A stretch of DNA of 64,000 nucleotides from Petaurus breviceps papuanus (Eukaryota > Chordata > Mammalia > Diprotodontia > Petauridae): NCBI GenBank assembly GCA_028583685.1, contig JAMXIF010001210.1:8720828-8784827 (forward strand), written 5' to 3'. Position numbers and translations under genes: made by a program. Positions within the stretch are counted from its first letter, which is position 1. Each line of letters opens with the position of its first letter. Shown piece after piece: positions 46,205 to 57,519 of this stretch. Below the pieces are notes generated by a model. The model had not been told where the DNA came from, searched no databases, and saw only the letters and a program-made list of their open reading frames with translations.

Positions 46205-47329
46205 GCACGGGGGCAGCTACAGTGAATAGAGTACCAGCCCTGGAGTCAGAAGCACCTGAAATCAAATATGGCCTCAGATACTTGACACACTTGCTAGTGT
46301 AATGAAAATGTTATTTGACCCCTTTGTATTGGCAAGTAAGTAAGCAGGTACTTAGCACTTTTTCAAGACTCTGTTGGAGAAACAGAAGGTATGAAGTCCT
46401 GTCTCCAGTTACTGATGTAACACGAAGAGGTTGGCTGAAACAGGAAGCTAATGCTGTGTGTATATAAGGAAAATCCCCAGGAAGGGACAGTCAGGAGCCC
46501 AGGAGCCCCTCACCCTCCTTCCCTCCCTCCCCTTCCCCCCAGTCTGGATAAGGTGATTCCAAATTTTTGAACAGGCTGCTGACAACTGAGGAAGCATGAC
46601 CAGGATGCTAAGATGTTGTTTGTGGCTTGGCTGAGCCTTGAATTCCCAGGAACAGAAATTGTGAAGGATTTGAGGTGGACTAGATCCTGTGAACTTCAGT
46701 GTGGAGCAGGACTTACATGGAGAGCTGGACAAGAAACTGGAAGCTGTTTGCCTTTGAATCAGGGTGACTGTTGGGATTCAGGTAGGAGTTGCCTGCCTCC
46801 AGTCAAGATGAAAAGACTTCTCTGTGGGTACTGAGTAATGATGAAACTATAGTTTACTAGTGACCTAGGGGTGGAGGGTTTGGTGTATTTTCTAATGATT
46901 GTACTTAGTGATTAATGATACTTAGTAATTGATTGCTGAATAAATGACTGATTGAGTTAATTTAGTGTGCCCCATGAGTGGAGGACTTTGACTTGTACTT
47001 TGAGATGATTGTTCTTTGTTTAAATATTGTGACCACTTTGGTGAAAACTATGTGGCCATTTTAATGATAAGCTATTGTGAATACTGTACTGTTATTTTCT
47101 GTGATAAGATATAATATTGTGAATGCTGTACCTTGATTTTCTGTGAATGTTTTGCTTTGATTTGTTATGGAATAAATAGGGTGTTCACTATCCTGTGTAA
47201 TCAGAACCTTAAAAGCTGTTCACCGTAGCATTCTTTTGGAAAGCTGCTCATTCATGACATTACACTTGGGCAAGTCACTTAACTCCAATTGCCCTGCCTC
47301 ACCCCATCTAAAAAGCAAAAAAAAAAAAA
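46205..47329 (+). mobile_element. WSINE1-like SINE split by a solo LTR
   Basis: The 5' part (GGGGGCAGCTACAGTGAATA to TTGACACACTTGCTAG, 46205-46297) and 3' part (CTTGGGCAAGTCACTTAACT plus A tail, 47265-47329) are one SINE. The TSD AAAAATGCCTT at 46194-46204 and 47330-47340 is perfect and lies in LINE-1 sequence. Confidence 0.93.
46298..47264 (+). mobile_element. Solo LTR inside a SINE
   Basis: The element begins TGTAATGAAAATG and ends GACATTACA, giving the TG...CA ends and short terminal inverted repeat of a retroviral LTR. A TATATAAGG box lies at 46461, and a poly(A) signal AATAAA at 47171. About 967 bp. It shares its start, end and several inner blocks (TCAAGATGAA, GAGCCTTGAATTCCCAGG) with the LTR at 47735. 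No interior is present, so it is the relic left by recombination between the two LTRs. The endogenous retrovirus class is not settled. Confidence 0.88.
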
Positions 47330-47734
47330 AAAAATGCCTTCCATGAACAAAACCAACAGTCAAGATTAGAGAGCAGGAAATTATGGGGAAAATGTACAGT
47401 ACTTTTCTCTGATAAAGGCCTTATATCTCAAATATATAGACAACTGAGTCAAATTTATAAGAGTATAAGTTATTTCCTAATTGATAACTGGTCAAAAGAT
47501 ATCAACAGGAAGTTTTCAAAAGAAGAAATCAAAGCTATCAAAAGTCATATGAAAAAATAAATCACTACCAGTTAGAGAAGTATAAATTAAAATGAGTGAG
47601 TTATCATTTCACAACTATCTGATTGATTAATGTGACAAAAAAAGAAAATAGCAAATATTGGAGGGGAGGGGATATAAAAAAATGATATACTAATGCACTG
47701 TTGGTGGAGTGATGAACTCATCCAACCATCCTGG

Positions 47735-48911
47735 TGTGATAGTAATGGAATTTAAAGATTCCCCTGTATTGGCTTAGTTTTTCAAACTGATTGTGTTAAA
47801 ACCCAGAGCTTGTTAATCCCACCTGTGGGATGGACTTGTTGATGTGAAAAGAAAGTCCTGAACTGGGAGGAGCTGGTGACGTAGATTTTTGGAGAGATAA
47901 GAGAGAGGTGGAAGATCTTTTTGGAAGCAGCACCTCGTGGAGAGAGAGAGACTAAGAGAATTGCTGGTGGCCGCTTTGAATTGCCCTGGACTTTTGAGAC
48001 CTGCCCCCTGAGCTGCCAAGGACTGAGGAGACATGGCTGTTTTGCTGGTACTTTGTCTGTCTGTTTTGATGTTGTTTTGCCAGATTTGTCCACTGGTGAA
48101 AGACAGTCCTTTTGTTGAAGAAGTCCTGGAACCTGGCTGTTCGCTAAGAAGCCCTGAGACTGTCCTGCAGACAGAGAGTGAATACTGTCCACTGGTGAGG
48201 GACAGTGCTGTTGTTGCAGGGGTCTGGAGACTGTCCTGCAGACAGAATGAATACCGTCCACTGGTGAAGGACAGTGCTGTTGTTGCAGGGGTCTGGGAGC
48301 CTTTCTGTTGGTTCAGAAGCCCTGAAGAAGGATTTTCTTGTTGTATGTTTACAGAAATCCTGGGAGAGGGCTTTGCTAATGTGTTCAGGGGTTCTAGGAC
48401 TGTTCTACAGACAGAGGATGAATTCATGAAAGGACTGGCAATGTATCTTATGGCCTTGCTAAGCCTTGTCTCCCCAGGAACTAAGATTGCTGAGAACTTG
48501 CCTCCTGTCAAGATGAAGAAAAGATCTCCATTTGGGTATTAAGTGCTGTGTTTAAACTTGATGTGACTCTGGGGTAGATTCAATTGTGATCCAGGGGTGG
48601 GGAACTTTTGACCTTATGTTTGGAAACTAATCTCCATTTGAGAAGAGGGGCTTTGTGGTGGACTTAATTAAGGTATAGCCTAGGGGTGGAGAAGTATTTA
48701 GAACAGGGACTTTGTAATTGATTGAATGATTGGAAGGTCCTGGTGTGGGGTAGTACTTGGAGATTATTTAATCACACTTAGTAAATGCTGTATTTTGAAT
48801 GATGTCATGTTTTGATCTTCTCTGTTCTTGGTTTGTCACTGAATAAAATAGAGAGCACCTATGCTGGTATTTTGAACCTGGGAAGTTGCCTTCTTTTGGC
48901 ATTACATTACA
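47735..48911 (+). mobile_element. Solo LTR inside LINE-1 with 5-bp TSD
   Basis: It begins TGTGATAGTAATGG and ends TTACATTACA. The 5-bp TSD CCTGG lies at 47730-47734 and 48912-48916, and the LINE-1 reads on across it. A poly(A) signal AATAAA is at 48842. About 1177 bp. Internal tandem copies of a roughly 71-bp block occupy about 48086-48310. Its relatives are the LTRs at 46298 and, probably, 22837. Long open frames inside it are incidental to its low stop density, not genes. A 5-bp duplication would fit several retrovirus groups. Confidence 0.9.
48086..48310 (+). repeat. Tandem ~71-bp repeats in LTR
   Basis: The motif GTCCACTGGTGA followed by GACAGTGCTGTTGTTGCAGG appears at about 48188 and 48258, and in a diverged form at about 48087. 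The CCTGCAGACAGA block recurs with a 71-base period (48161 and 48232). Such repeats in the upstream part of an LTR are often enhancer units. Confidence 0.8.
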
Positions 48912-49600
48912 CCTGGAGAGCAATTTGGATCTATGAACAGAAGGCTGTAAAACTGTGCATACCTTTATCACAGCAATACCACTACTAGGTCTACACCCAA
49001 AGAGATGTAAGAAAATAGAAAAGGACCTATATGTGCAAAAATATTTGTAGCAACTCTTTTTTAAGTGTCAAAGAATTGGAAATTGAGGGGAAGAACATCA
49101 ATTGAGGAGTGGTTGAACAAGTTGTGGTATATGATTATGATGGAATATTGTTTTTCTATAAGAAATGATGAACAGTATGGTCTCAGAAAAACTTGGGAAG
49201 ACTTCTATGAACTGATGCAAAGTTAAGTAAATAAACCAGGAGAACATTATATATAGTAATAGCAATATTATACAATGATAAACTGTGAATGGCTTAACTC
49301 TCCTGAACAATACAGTGATCCAAGACATTGCCATGATGAAAAAATACTATCTACTGTCAGAGAAAGAACTGATGGAATCTGAGTGCAGATTGAAGCATAA
49401 TTTTCCACTTTCCTAGTTTTTATTGCTTTTTTGGAATAATATCCAATTATGTTTTGCATGATTTTACAGGTATAATTGACATCACATTTCTTGCCTTCTC
49501 AATAGTTGGGAGATGGCTGGAAGGGAGAGAATGCATTCATAATGCAATATCTTTTTAAATGAATGTTAAAAATGAATAATGAATTGTTTATTTTTTTTTT

Positions 49601-49779
49601 AAATCAAGATAGGGCAGCTTGGTCAGACAGGAAAATATTTTGGCTTAGTGAGCTGCAAGATCAATATATTCAACAATGAGTCAACAGTGTAGCTAAAAAT
49701 TAGTGTGATATGAGTTTACCTTAATAGGTCTACTTAAATCATGTTTTCAATTATTGGCTCTAAATTTTTAGATAGAAAT
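49601..49779. other. Unassigned spacer
   Basis: Short DNA between the LINE-1 tail and the L3 fragment; nothing recognised. Confidence 0.4.
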
Positions 49780-50250
49780 TGATATGCTTACCAGAATACA
49801 GAAGAGCATGGCTGGGATGATGAGCAACCTGATGACTATGGCTTAACATCTTCAACTGGAGGACCTAGGAATATTGAGGCTGGAAAAAAAAAAAAGATAA
49901 TTTGGAAGTGACATTATAATTGCCTTCAAGTAACTGAAGAGATGGTATACAGAAAATAGATAAAATATGTCCTGCTTGGATTCAGAAAGCAGAACTAGGA
50001 GCAGTACATAGATTTTGCAAAGATTTAGGTTTAGTTTATATTTTAGATTTGGGTTTAGTGTATAAACTTAAGTTTAGGCTCCAAAGGTGGAAGAGGCTGC
50101 TTCAGGTAATATTGGACTCCTTTTCACTAGAGGTTTTTAACTGAAGACTGCATTGCCATTTCTTTAGGATGTTTTAAAAATAGTCTAGCACAGGCTAGAC
50201 TAATGAAACTCTCAATTCCCTTCCAAATCTGAAGCCATTATGATTCGAAA
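49780..50250 (+). mobile_element. L3/CR1 LINE 3' region
   Basis: GAAGAGATGGTATACAGAAA, CTGCTTGGATTCAGAAAGC, AACTAGGAGCAGTACATAGA, GGAAGAGGCTGCTTCAGG and CTCAATTCCCTTCCAAATCT fall in L3 order, in sense. It is the same region as the reverse copies at 16085 and 59270. A small AGGTTTAG-type duplication is internal. Confidence 0.8.
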
Positions 50251-50298
50251 GGGCTAGTTGCCTTCTATACTAAGGTACTGGCAAAAGAGTTGCCATGT

Positions 50299-50605
50299 TT
50301 TTTTTTTTTTAAGCAATCTGGCTTAAGTAACTTGCTCAAGGTTACACGGCCAGTTATTTCTGGGTGTGGTGCTAAGTATCTAAGCCAGGATTTGATCCCC
50401 AGGTCATCCCGACACTGGAGCTGGTGCTCTTACTCACTGAGCCACCTGGCTGCCTCTAAGTAATTGGGGTTAAGTAACTTGCTCAAGGTTACATGGCCAG
50501 TTGTTTCTGGGTGGGTGCTAAGTGTCTGAGACTGTATTCGATCCCCAGGTCATCCCGACACTGGAGCCGGTGCTCTTACCTGCTGTACTACTTGGCCACC
50601 CCTTT
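50299..50605 (-). mobile_element. Dimeric tRNA-derived SINE, near full length
   Basis: Two head-to-tail SINE units in reverse: unit one spans about 50605-50457, and unit two about 50456-50299 with the A tail (T run at its left). Read on the minus strand, the junction is CCCCAATTACTTA then GAGGCAGCCAGGTGGC, which matches CCCCAATTGCTTA then GGGGTGGCCAGGTGGC in the element at 34884. Both units carry CTCCAGTGTCGGGATGACC, absent from the 7588 monomer. The TSD is not clear because the flanks are T-rich. Confidence 0.9.
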
Positions 50606-52989
50606 TTTGTTTTTGTTTTTTTTATGATCAGAGGAAAGATCCAATATATAGAGTACGCTTCAGCAGACCACTAATTACAAGAGCTGACAAGAATCCTGAA
50701 GATTTTCAGATTTGGAGAGTGGGGCACCAATGCTGAAACCCCAGGGATTTAAATAGAACCTTTGGTGCCAGATGAAGAGATTAGTTTCTTCATGAGAATT
50801 GGCAGATGTGTATAGGGTCAGAATAGGTTGATTTTTTTCCCCCCAGAAACATAGTCATTAGTGTGAGAAGACATGTTCAATGGGTGGCTTTGAAGGGAAG
50901 TCCCTATCTCAGCTGGCTATCAAATAAGTGAACATTTATCAAATACTGTGTTTTAGGTTAGAAAAAACAGATTCTAAATAGCTCTGAAAAAGAGCCCCAA
51001 CAAGCCAAATTCACAAAAATATGTATATCAAGGACAAGATTGACAAGAAAAATTTAAGCAAGAGGAGGACAGGCAGAAGACAGCTTTCTGGTTACAATAG
51101 TTGTTATTTAAAGACCAGAATTAAACCATGAACATTTTTGTAAAATGATAACTTTTTTTATCTCTTACTATGTCGGTTACCTTATTGTCCATTTTATGAT
51201 CTTCTCAAAGTGAATCCTCTTTTAAAACACCTGAGAGGTTCCTTTGTTGTGGGTAGAAAGGATGGAGGGACTGGGCAAAAAGAATTCCTTCAATGAATGA
51301 TCTTCTCTTTCCAAGGGATTTTAAGAGTAAGAAATCCCAGACAGCTAGGGAGACTGGTGGGAATCTAAAATCTGAATTGGACTCCTGGAAGCAAGAAGCT
51401 GAACTTGTTGGTGAGAAAAATTAATGGGGTTAAGAGGTTTGAAGAGGCCTCTTGCTTTATGTTACCCCTACTATTTTTTTCTTACAAACATACATAACTA
51501 AGATACATAGGAAAATAAATGTATTTGATATCTGTATCAGCAAAGATAGTTAGTGATATTCAGTAAAAGTCATCCTTCCATGTAAAATACAGACAAAACA
51601 AATGCTCAAGGATGCTCTGGGGGATGAGATATACTTCTAGCTACAGTTGGAAAGTGCTTTTTAACTGATCCCTGAAGTATCAGCTGACTGCCCTCCTTCT
51701 AATTCTGGCACATCTTTAATAATCACTAGCAAGCATGGCCTGTTGCTGGTGATATAATCTGGCCACTTGTGCCTAGTTCACAGAGCATTTCAGTATTGAA
51801 TCATATATTTTATTATCCTATCCTTGACACTGTCCATCAGAGGATGATGTGATCTTGGATTCTCACTTTATACATTGGGATAACATCCCCTATTTCCTCC
51901 TGTCTGGGCTGGGATGACTTCCTGTGAATTTCTGCCTAGATCTGGCTTTCTATGTTTTGTTTTACATTTTGGAAGGAAAAACATTGATTTGTGTCTATCC
52001 TTCAGCAACTGGAACCAATGTAGTTTAAAGATTTAATCTTAATCAAATGGATTATGTGAGGTAACTACTGATTTTATAGTTTGGCTCCAACTAGACAAAG
52101 TTAACTCATGAATTAGAGAATGACTCAAAGTTATCCTCATCTCTGCCCTTGATGTACACCACCTTGGGAAGATGGAGGAAGCATCATGTCTGAGAAATCA
52201 ACCAAGAAAACCAAACAGAACATCACTTTAAATGTTTAGTTTGAACTAATTGGTAAATTTGTTCAACTAAACCTTGGATTCAGTCAAAAAGTCAGTCAAT
52301 ATTATTGTTTGATTGAACTGAACAGACTGCTCATTGAAAAGAAAGTGACAGGAACTCTTGTATACATAACCTGAATTTATATCAGAACAGTAAAGAATCT
52401 TAGTAAAAAGATTTCCACATGGCAAAAAAAGCAATATTCTATAACATGAAAATGTTAGCTATATTTCCATTTTAAATTATTTTATAAACCTTTGAGCAGT
52501 GAAGAAATGAAATGTAATGGAAATTAAATTTTGTATTTATTCAAAGCCAGATACAGAACAGTAATGACAGTCATAATCAATACAAGTTCTTCCATTGTGT
52601 TTACCTAATTCACTTCAACATGTTAATCTAGGGGGATTGCTCTCTATTAAGTATATTTCAGTTTCTATATTCAGTTGGCCCTAGGAATCTTTTGATTAGG
52701 AAAAACCGTGTGTAATGGAGACTCAGGGGCATATTGGGAAATAAAGGATAGTCTATTAAGCTGGTAATTTTATGCAGATAAAACTCAGGGCATCAAAGCA
52801 CAAAAAAGAAGTTAAAACCAAACAAAAAACCAAGGTGTTTAGGGAGTACATAGTCTCTTGTGACTCCTTCTTATAAGACTGGTGATTTTTTAAATTAATC
52901 AACAATTCCAAAACTGAGGAAAGAGATGGACAGAAGGGCCAAGCAAGCAAAATGATTGTGAGGGAGAGGATGGCTGATGATGTACCAGT
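50606..52989. other. Unassigned, repeat-poor DNA
   Basis: Over 2 kb with no repeat or gene that I recognise. The 64-codon minus-strand frame at 52756-52950 has no domain. Confidence 0.35.
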
Positions 52990-53290
52990 TGCAAAACAAG
53001 CTTTGGTATTTCCCTCCTGACACAGCGTCTGTTGTCTACCAGGGCAATCATATCCAACAGTAATTGTCTAACAATTGTTCCGCGCTGAGAAAATAGTTCT
53101 GATTACAGACATTAACACGTTTAGGCATTAAACCTCCTCACTGTAATTACCCTTGAGCTTATTCTCACAAATGAATTAATATGCTGATCACTTGGACTAA
53201 TATCACCAGCAAAAGGGTGATGAATTGCTTCCAAATCAGATAAAATCAAGCATGACATCATTTAATTAATTTCATGGAAGTGATGGGGGG
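52990..53290. promoter_or_regulatory. Candidate conserved enhancer-like segment
   Basis: The segment is repeat-free and packed with developmental factor motifs: GTAATTAC at 53143-53150, TTAATTAA at 53262-53269, ATTAATATGC near 53175 and ACAATTGT near 53071. It keeps complex, non-slippage sequence. That composition is typical of conserved non-coding elements, but conservation itself cannot be seen from one genome. Confidence 0.3.
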
Positions 53291-53649
53291 CAGGGGAGAG
53301 GCAGAAAGAAAATGTCTCCGTTGGGGATTTCTTCACCGAATGGAGTGTGACAGTGGGGCAAGAAGATAGGGAGAAATGGGTGATGGGCAGTGTCACTGAG
53401 AACCTTCAGTGAGATAACTGGTATGTATTGATTTCTTTGTCTATCCAAATGTCTACTGGGTGCTATGAGATGGGATGGACTTTGTGTATCAGTGCCCAGT
53501 TGGATGGCATATTAATGGAATCCTGAACATCAACTTGACAACAGAGTTAAAATGCAAGATGTGTATGTGTTTTGATTTAATGATACAGCTCTAATGGTGA
53601 GAATAATTTAGTACTGCAAATAATTTACTTGAATAAAATCTTTCATTTT
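53291..53649. other. Unassigned DNA
   Basis: I recognise nothing. Confidence 0.4.
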
Positions 53650-53800
53650 AAAGACCTTTTCACTTTACAAAGTTCTTGCTCAAAACAGCTTAGGGTGGTA
53701 AGTAGTGGTACAAAGCATTCTTATTATCATTTTATAGATCAGGTCAATGAAACTTGCAAAAATTAAATGACTTGTAAATGACTACTCAGTAAGGAAGAGT
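53650..53800 (-). mobile_element. MIR-like fragment
   Basis: TTTTATAGATCAGGTCAATG and AATGACTTGTAAATGACTAC loosely follow reverse MIR order. Confidence 0.55.
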
Positions 53801-54494
53801 CACATCTTATGAAGTAGATTTCAGTATTTTTTCCATTCAAAAAAAATTAAGTAAACAGCTTCACCCAAGACCAAAAAGAAAAGGAGCTGAGCAGTTGAGA
53901 ACCTGTGTGGGCACACAATGATTAACTCTGCTACCCCTTCTTTATCCATATTATATCTCCTGTTTTAAAAGATGAAATGGCAAGATATGAGAAAAGAAAA
54001 TGGTACTGATTTAGATGTAGGAGGTTTTTTTGCATAGTACTGCCAGAACAGTGATCCATCTCCCCTTACCAAGAGCCTTGATAGTGTAGTCTCCGAGCAA
54101 AAGGAGCCTTAGCAGAGAGAAAAATCAATAAGCGGTTTATTCATATCAAGGTCTTTCTTTCCCTTCCTATACCTATTCACTCCTTCCCAGCCAGGCCTCC
54201 AAACTATGCATTTCTTTGAAGGGAACTGAATCACAAGTTGGGTATTATTTTGAAAGGTTACACTCCACAAGAGTGGATTGTTCCCTAGGTCTAATGCACT
54301 TAGAATTTTGGAACTAATTTAAGGTGTAGGGCAGAAACATGAATGTTAATTATTCTTTGTGCCCCAGGAGGAAGTGAATATCTTAGGAAATGGGAAAATC
54401 ACTTTTATTTTCTCTTATTTTTAGAAAAAGAAAGCCCATTTAATAAAACACACCAGTAAACCAGGAATCCAATTGTTGGAACTTCTTTTAAATT
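53801..54494. other. Unassigned DNA
   Basis: I recognise no gene or repeat. Confidence 0.4.
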
Positions 54495-54620
54495 CAATTC
54501 AACAAACATTTATTAAGCACTTACTTGGTGCCCAAAGTTGTGTTAATAAGCCCTAGGGATACGATGGTTGACAAAATGGTCCCTCCAGAAACTTACCTCC
54601 TTCTGAAGGGAAATAAAGTA
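54495..54620 (-). mobile_element. L2 3' end
   Basis: CAACAAACATTTATTAAGCA, CTTACTTGGTGCCCAAAGTT and GCCCTAGGGATACGATGG match the reverse L2 terminus. Confidence 0.82.
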
Positions 54621-56237
54621 TACAATTCTTTTCTTTGAATCATACCCACAATATTCTACATCATTTTCAGTCCAGGACCGACAATGGAGCTCACAGGGTA
54701 CCACTTTGAACACAGTTGGTGCTCAAAGACTCCTTGGGTCACTGATAGATTGCATTTATGCAAAAATGTTTTGTTTTGCTTTTTACAGAGTTGGAATCGA
54801 CAAACTCAGAGCCCTTTAATAAAGTGATTTCTAACTCACATCTCCCAGTTTGCTTCAATTTGATTCAACAGGCAGTGATGTTCTTGTAGGTGTCAGAAAA
54901 TGCCATCCATAGTTGGCAGGGCAGAGCACAGGGACTCAGATTGGATATCATTTTAGTCCAAACCTTATGCTTCATTTCTGTATGCACAGTTTTAATATTC
55001 ATATATTTGTATGCAGTCAGCCTTCAGAGCAAGCAAACGTCCTCTAACTGTAATTTCAGCCTGGTCAAGGTAACAGACCTTTTTCATTAAGTACTTCCAA
55101 ATTTCCAATCTATCCATGAACGTGAAAAATCTGTGCTAATTAAGGACTGTCATATAGGCCAATAGTGCAGAGAGAACTTGGGAAGCTTCTAAGATTTAAA
55201 GGGGCAGACCCTATATTAATGTGACTGCTATTTTCCACACCATGACTCAAGCTGATATTTCATTCTGATTTTGTTAGTTGGTTTATGAGAAGCAACCAGC
55301 TACTGAAATATCCCATTGGACTTTTGACCTGGAAAATGTTGGTCTATTTTTATACATAGGAAAAGGGAAACCTACTCAACAGAAAAAAGCCTGGCAATGA
55401 GGGTGTTCAACAGATCACTTTCCACTTCCTTCTACACCCTCTCCTTTCTCCTCTTAAAAATATCCTTGCATATTCTAGGGTTCTATGGACAGCATTATAG
55501 CATTTCCTGAATCCAACAATAGAAATGAAGTATGAAAGCAAAAAGGGAGAAAATAATTTCAGTTCAGATATTGATGGGCGTCAGTTGGTGGAACGACGAG
55601 TGACCCATTTAGGAAACTAAGAAGGATACAGAGTGCTAAAAGGTACACAAGAAGTTTTTCTGTAGAATGCATAGTTGAAGGCTAGAAGGAATATAAAGAA
55701 TGTAGAAATGGAAAAAAGGACTACAAAAGAAAATAATAAGGAAGTAGAAACATTCTCATTCATTTCAAGTAGACAAAAATGCATCTTCCAAGTGAAAATT
55801 TCTCAGGTGATTTTATTTTATTAAAAGCCATCATATTGAGGTATTGAATTGGAATCACTGTTTGGTAGACAAGAGGTTTTGATTTATTTTGAAACTATAG
55901 AACACAAATTTTAAAAATACCTTCTTTGTGCAAAGGACAACACAAGAAGACTTAAATTAACCTTTTAGGAGACACAAAATATCTCTAGATATTTTATATT
56001 CAACCCCCAATCTGTTGAATCGTGTTCCTAAAGTCATTCAATTCAGCAATTTTGTCATGTGCCTAATATGCTGTAGCTATAATATTAAATTTAAAAGAAA
56101 AAAAAGAGAGGGATAAAATTAAATCTATTGTAGTCCAATAGCCGTTGTTGCTTTAGAAATAACCATAATACTTTCATTAGCCAAAGTATTTTCTCTAAGC
56201 ATTATTTCATGGAATATAGAGGGAGGAAGGGCAGAGG
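54621..56237. other. Unassigned, repeat-poor DNA
   Basis: I can name no gene or repeat. The segment 55100-55330 is compositionally complex and could be conserved, but nothing in it is diagnostic. Confidence 0.35.
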
Positions 56238-56465
56238 GTATATTTACATAGCTTTTTAAGATTTGCAAAATGCTTTGTATATTTTATTTCATTTGATCCT
56301 CACAACAAGCCTATGACATAAATGCTATTATTATCTTCATTTTGCAGATGAGGAAACTGAGGCCAATAGTGTTCTAGTGATCTGCTTAAGGACACACAAC
56401 TAGTAACTGATTGAGGCAGGATTCATATCCAAGTCTTCCTGACTCCAATACCAATGTCTTTCCCC
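56238..56465 (-). mobile_element. MIR-like CORE-SINE
   Basis: TTTAAGATTTGCAAAATGCT, CATTTGATCCTCACAACAAG, TTTTGCAGATGAGGAAACTG and CAAGTCTTCCTGACTCCA are well-preserved reverse text of this class. Confidence 0.85.
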
Positions 56466-56569
56466 TGGGATTGCCTCCCATTTAGACTCTTTTGATTTTT
56501 TTTTTACGGACATACTGTAGTTGTTTGGATGTTGATCCCTCCAATAAAATCTGATTTTTTGGGGAGCTG

Positions 56570-56640
56570 GGATCATGCTTTTGCCTTTTATTCTTATTCC
56601 CAGCATTTAGCATGGTTCCTGGTATATAGCCAGAGGTGCA
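56570..56640 (+). mobile_element. L2 3' end fragment
   Basis: TATTCCCAGCATTTAGCATGG and TTCCTGGTATATAGCC match the L2 tail. Confidence 0.6.
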
Positions 56641-56859
56641 GGAGCTACTCACTGGCACAATTCTAAAACTGATTATATGGGAACTTTGACACCCCCCATT
56701 TCTGATCTGGGCAGTTAACTCCTCCTTAGGCAATCTGGTCATCTTGACACACTATATTATGGCAGATTTCATGAGGATACCCAATCAACTTAGCCCACCA
56801 CTGATCAGAACACTTGAATTCAAGAGATCTGTCAGCTCTAAGCTCCCAGAAAGGAGGGA

Positions 56860-57025
56860 TTATACGCCTGCTCTACCATGCCTGATTCATCTACTCCAAT
56901 TTTACACATTAGAAATTGAAGGTTTATGTAGATGAACCTTGTAAATGTCACATGTGGTACTTGGATTCAGGTTTTTTTAACCTTTACTAATTCCAAGTCC
57001 AGCACTGTGTCCACTATGACTCCCT
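56860..57025 (-). mobile_element. MIR-like fragment
   Basis: CCAATTTTACACATTAGAAA and ATTCCAAGTCCAGCACTGTG match reverse MIR text. Confidence 0.6.
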
Positions 57026-57084
57026 ACAGAACACTAAAAAGTTATGCTGGGGTCGGAGTGTGTTGGACCTTAATTATCAAATAA

Positions 57085-57108
57085 TTAACCAATTAATTAA
57101 TTGGTTAA
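57085..57108. repeat. 24-bp perfect palindrome
   Basis: The half-site TTAACCAATTAA is followed exactly by its reverse complement, with no spacer. It contains overlapping TAATTA homeodomain-type cores. It is AT-rich, so chance is possible. Confidence 0.85.
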
Positions 57109-57519
57109 CAAATAATCAACCAAAATGACTTCAAGGTTTTGAACCCTGTCTTGAAGAATGATGATATATCACTGGAAATAGATTAAGGAAATAGGCATTT
57201 GGGACATATGGCAGGCGTTTTGCACAAAAGACCTATTGTGTATCTTGAACACATTTCAGTGGAAAGAACATTACATATGGTGGCAGGTCCCCTTGATATA
57301 CCCTAAACAACAATTTAACATACAAGGAATCAGAAATTACAATACTTTTTCCACTCCTCCTGAGCACCATTGATTTGATTCCTCTTAGGGGAAAATGCAT
57401 TGCTCATTCTAACATCAGAAACACTTATCCCATCTATTGTAGGAGTGACAGCTGGGACTGCTTGTCTTCCTATGTAAGGTCCTAGCCTCAGCAATATGTT
57501 TTAATATGCTTTAAAGTGA
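57109..57519. other. Unassigned DNA
   Basis: I recognise nothing. Confidence 0.4.

Larger units (their letters stand above)
44440..49600 (+). mobile_element. LINE-1 ORF2 from the catalytic site to the 3' end, with four insertions
   Basis: The copy starts inside the reverse-transcriptase domain: FCGDDMIVYI at 44514-44543 is the YADD-type catalytic box with C in place of A. It continues to 45124, resumes at 45965-46204, 47341-47734 and 48917-49600, and ends in the 3' UTR and A tail (AGAGAAAGAACTGATGGAAT). The gaps are an FTL retrocopy, a SINE holding a solo LTR, and a second solo LTR. Joining flanks across each gap restores LINE-1 order, for example AACCATCCTGG followed by AGAGCAATTTGG. Many stops; inactive. 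Confidence 0.88.

Noticed and set aside
47782-48542. Long open frames of 232, 169 and 159 codons on both strands
   Set aside because: They lie wholly inside the solo LTR at 47735-48911, overlap each other on opposite strands and show no domain. The low stop density comes from the LTR's tandem repeats.
46298-48911. The two LTRs as ends of one provirus
   Set aside because: The DNA between them is SINE tail and LINE-1 sequence, and each LTR interrupts a different target.
50020-50085. GGTTTAG-like motifs resembling telomere repeat
   Set aside because: Only two or three diverged units occur, inside an L3 3' end, so an interstitial telomere is not supported.
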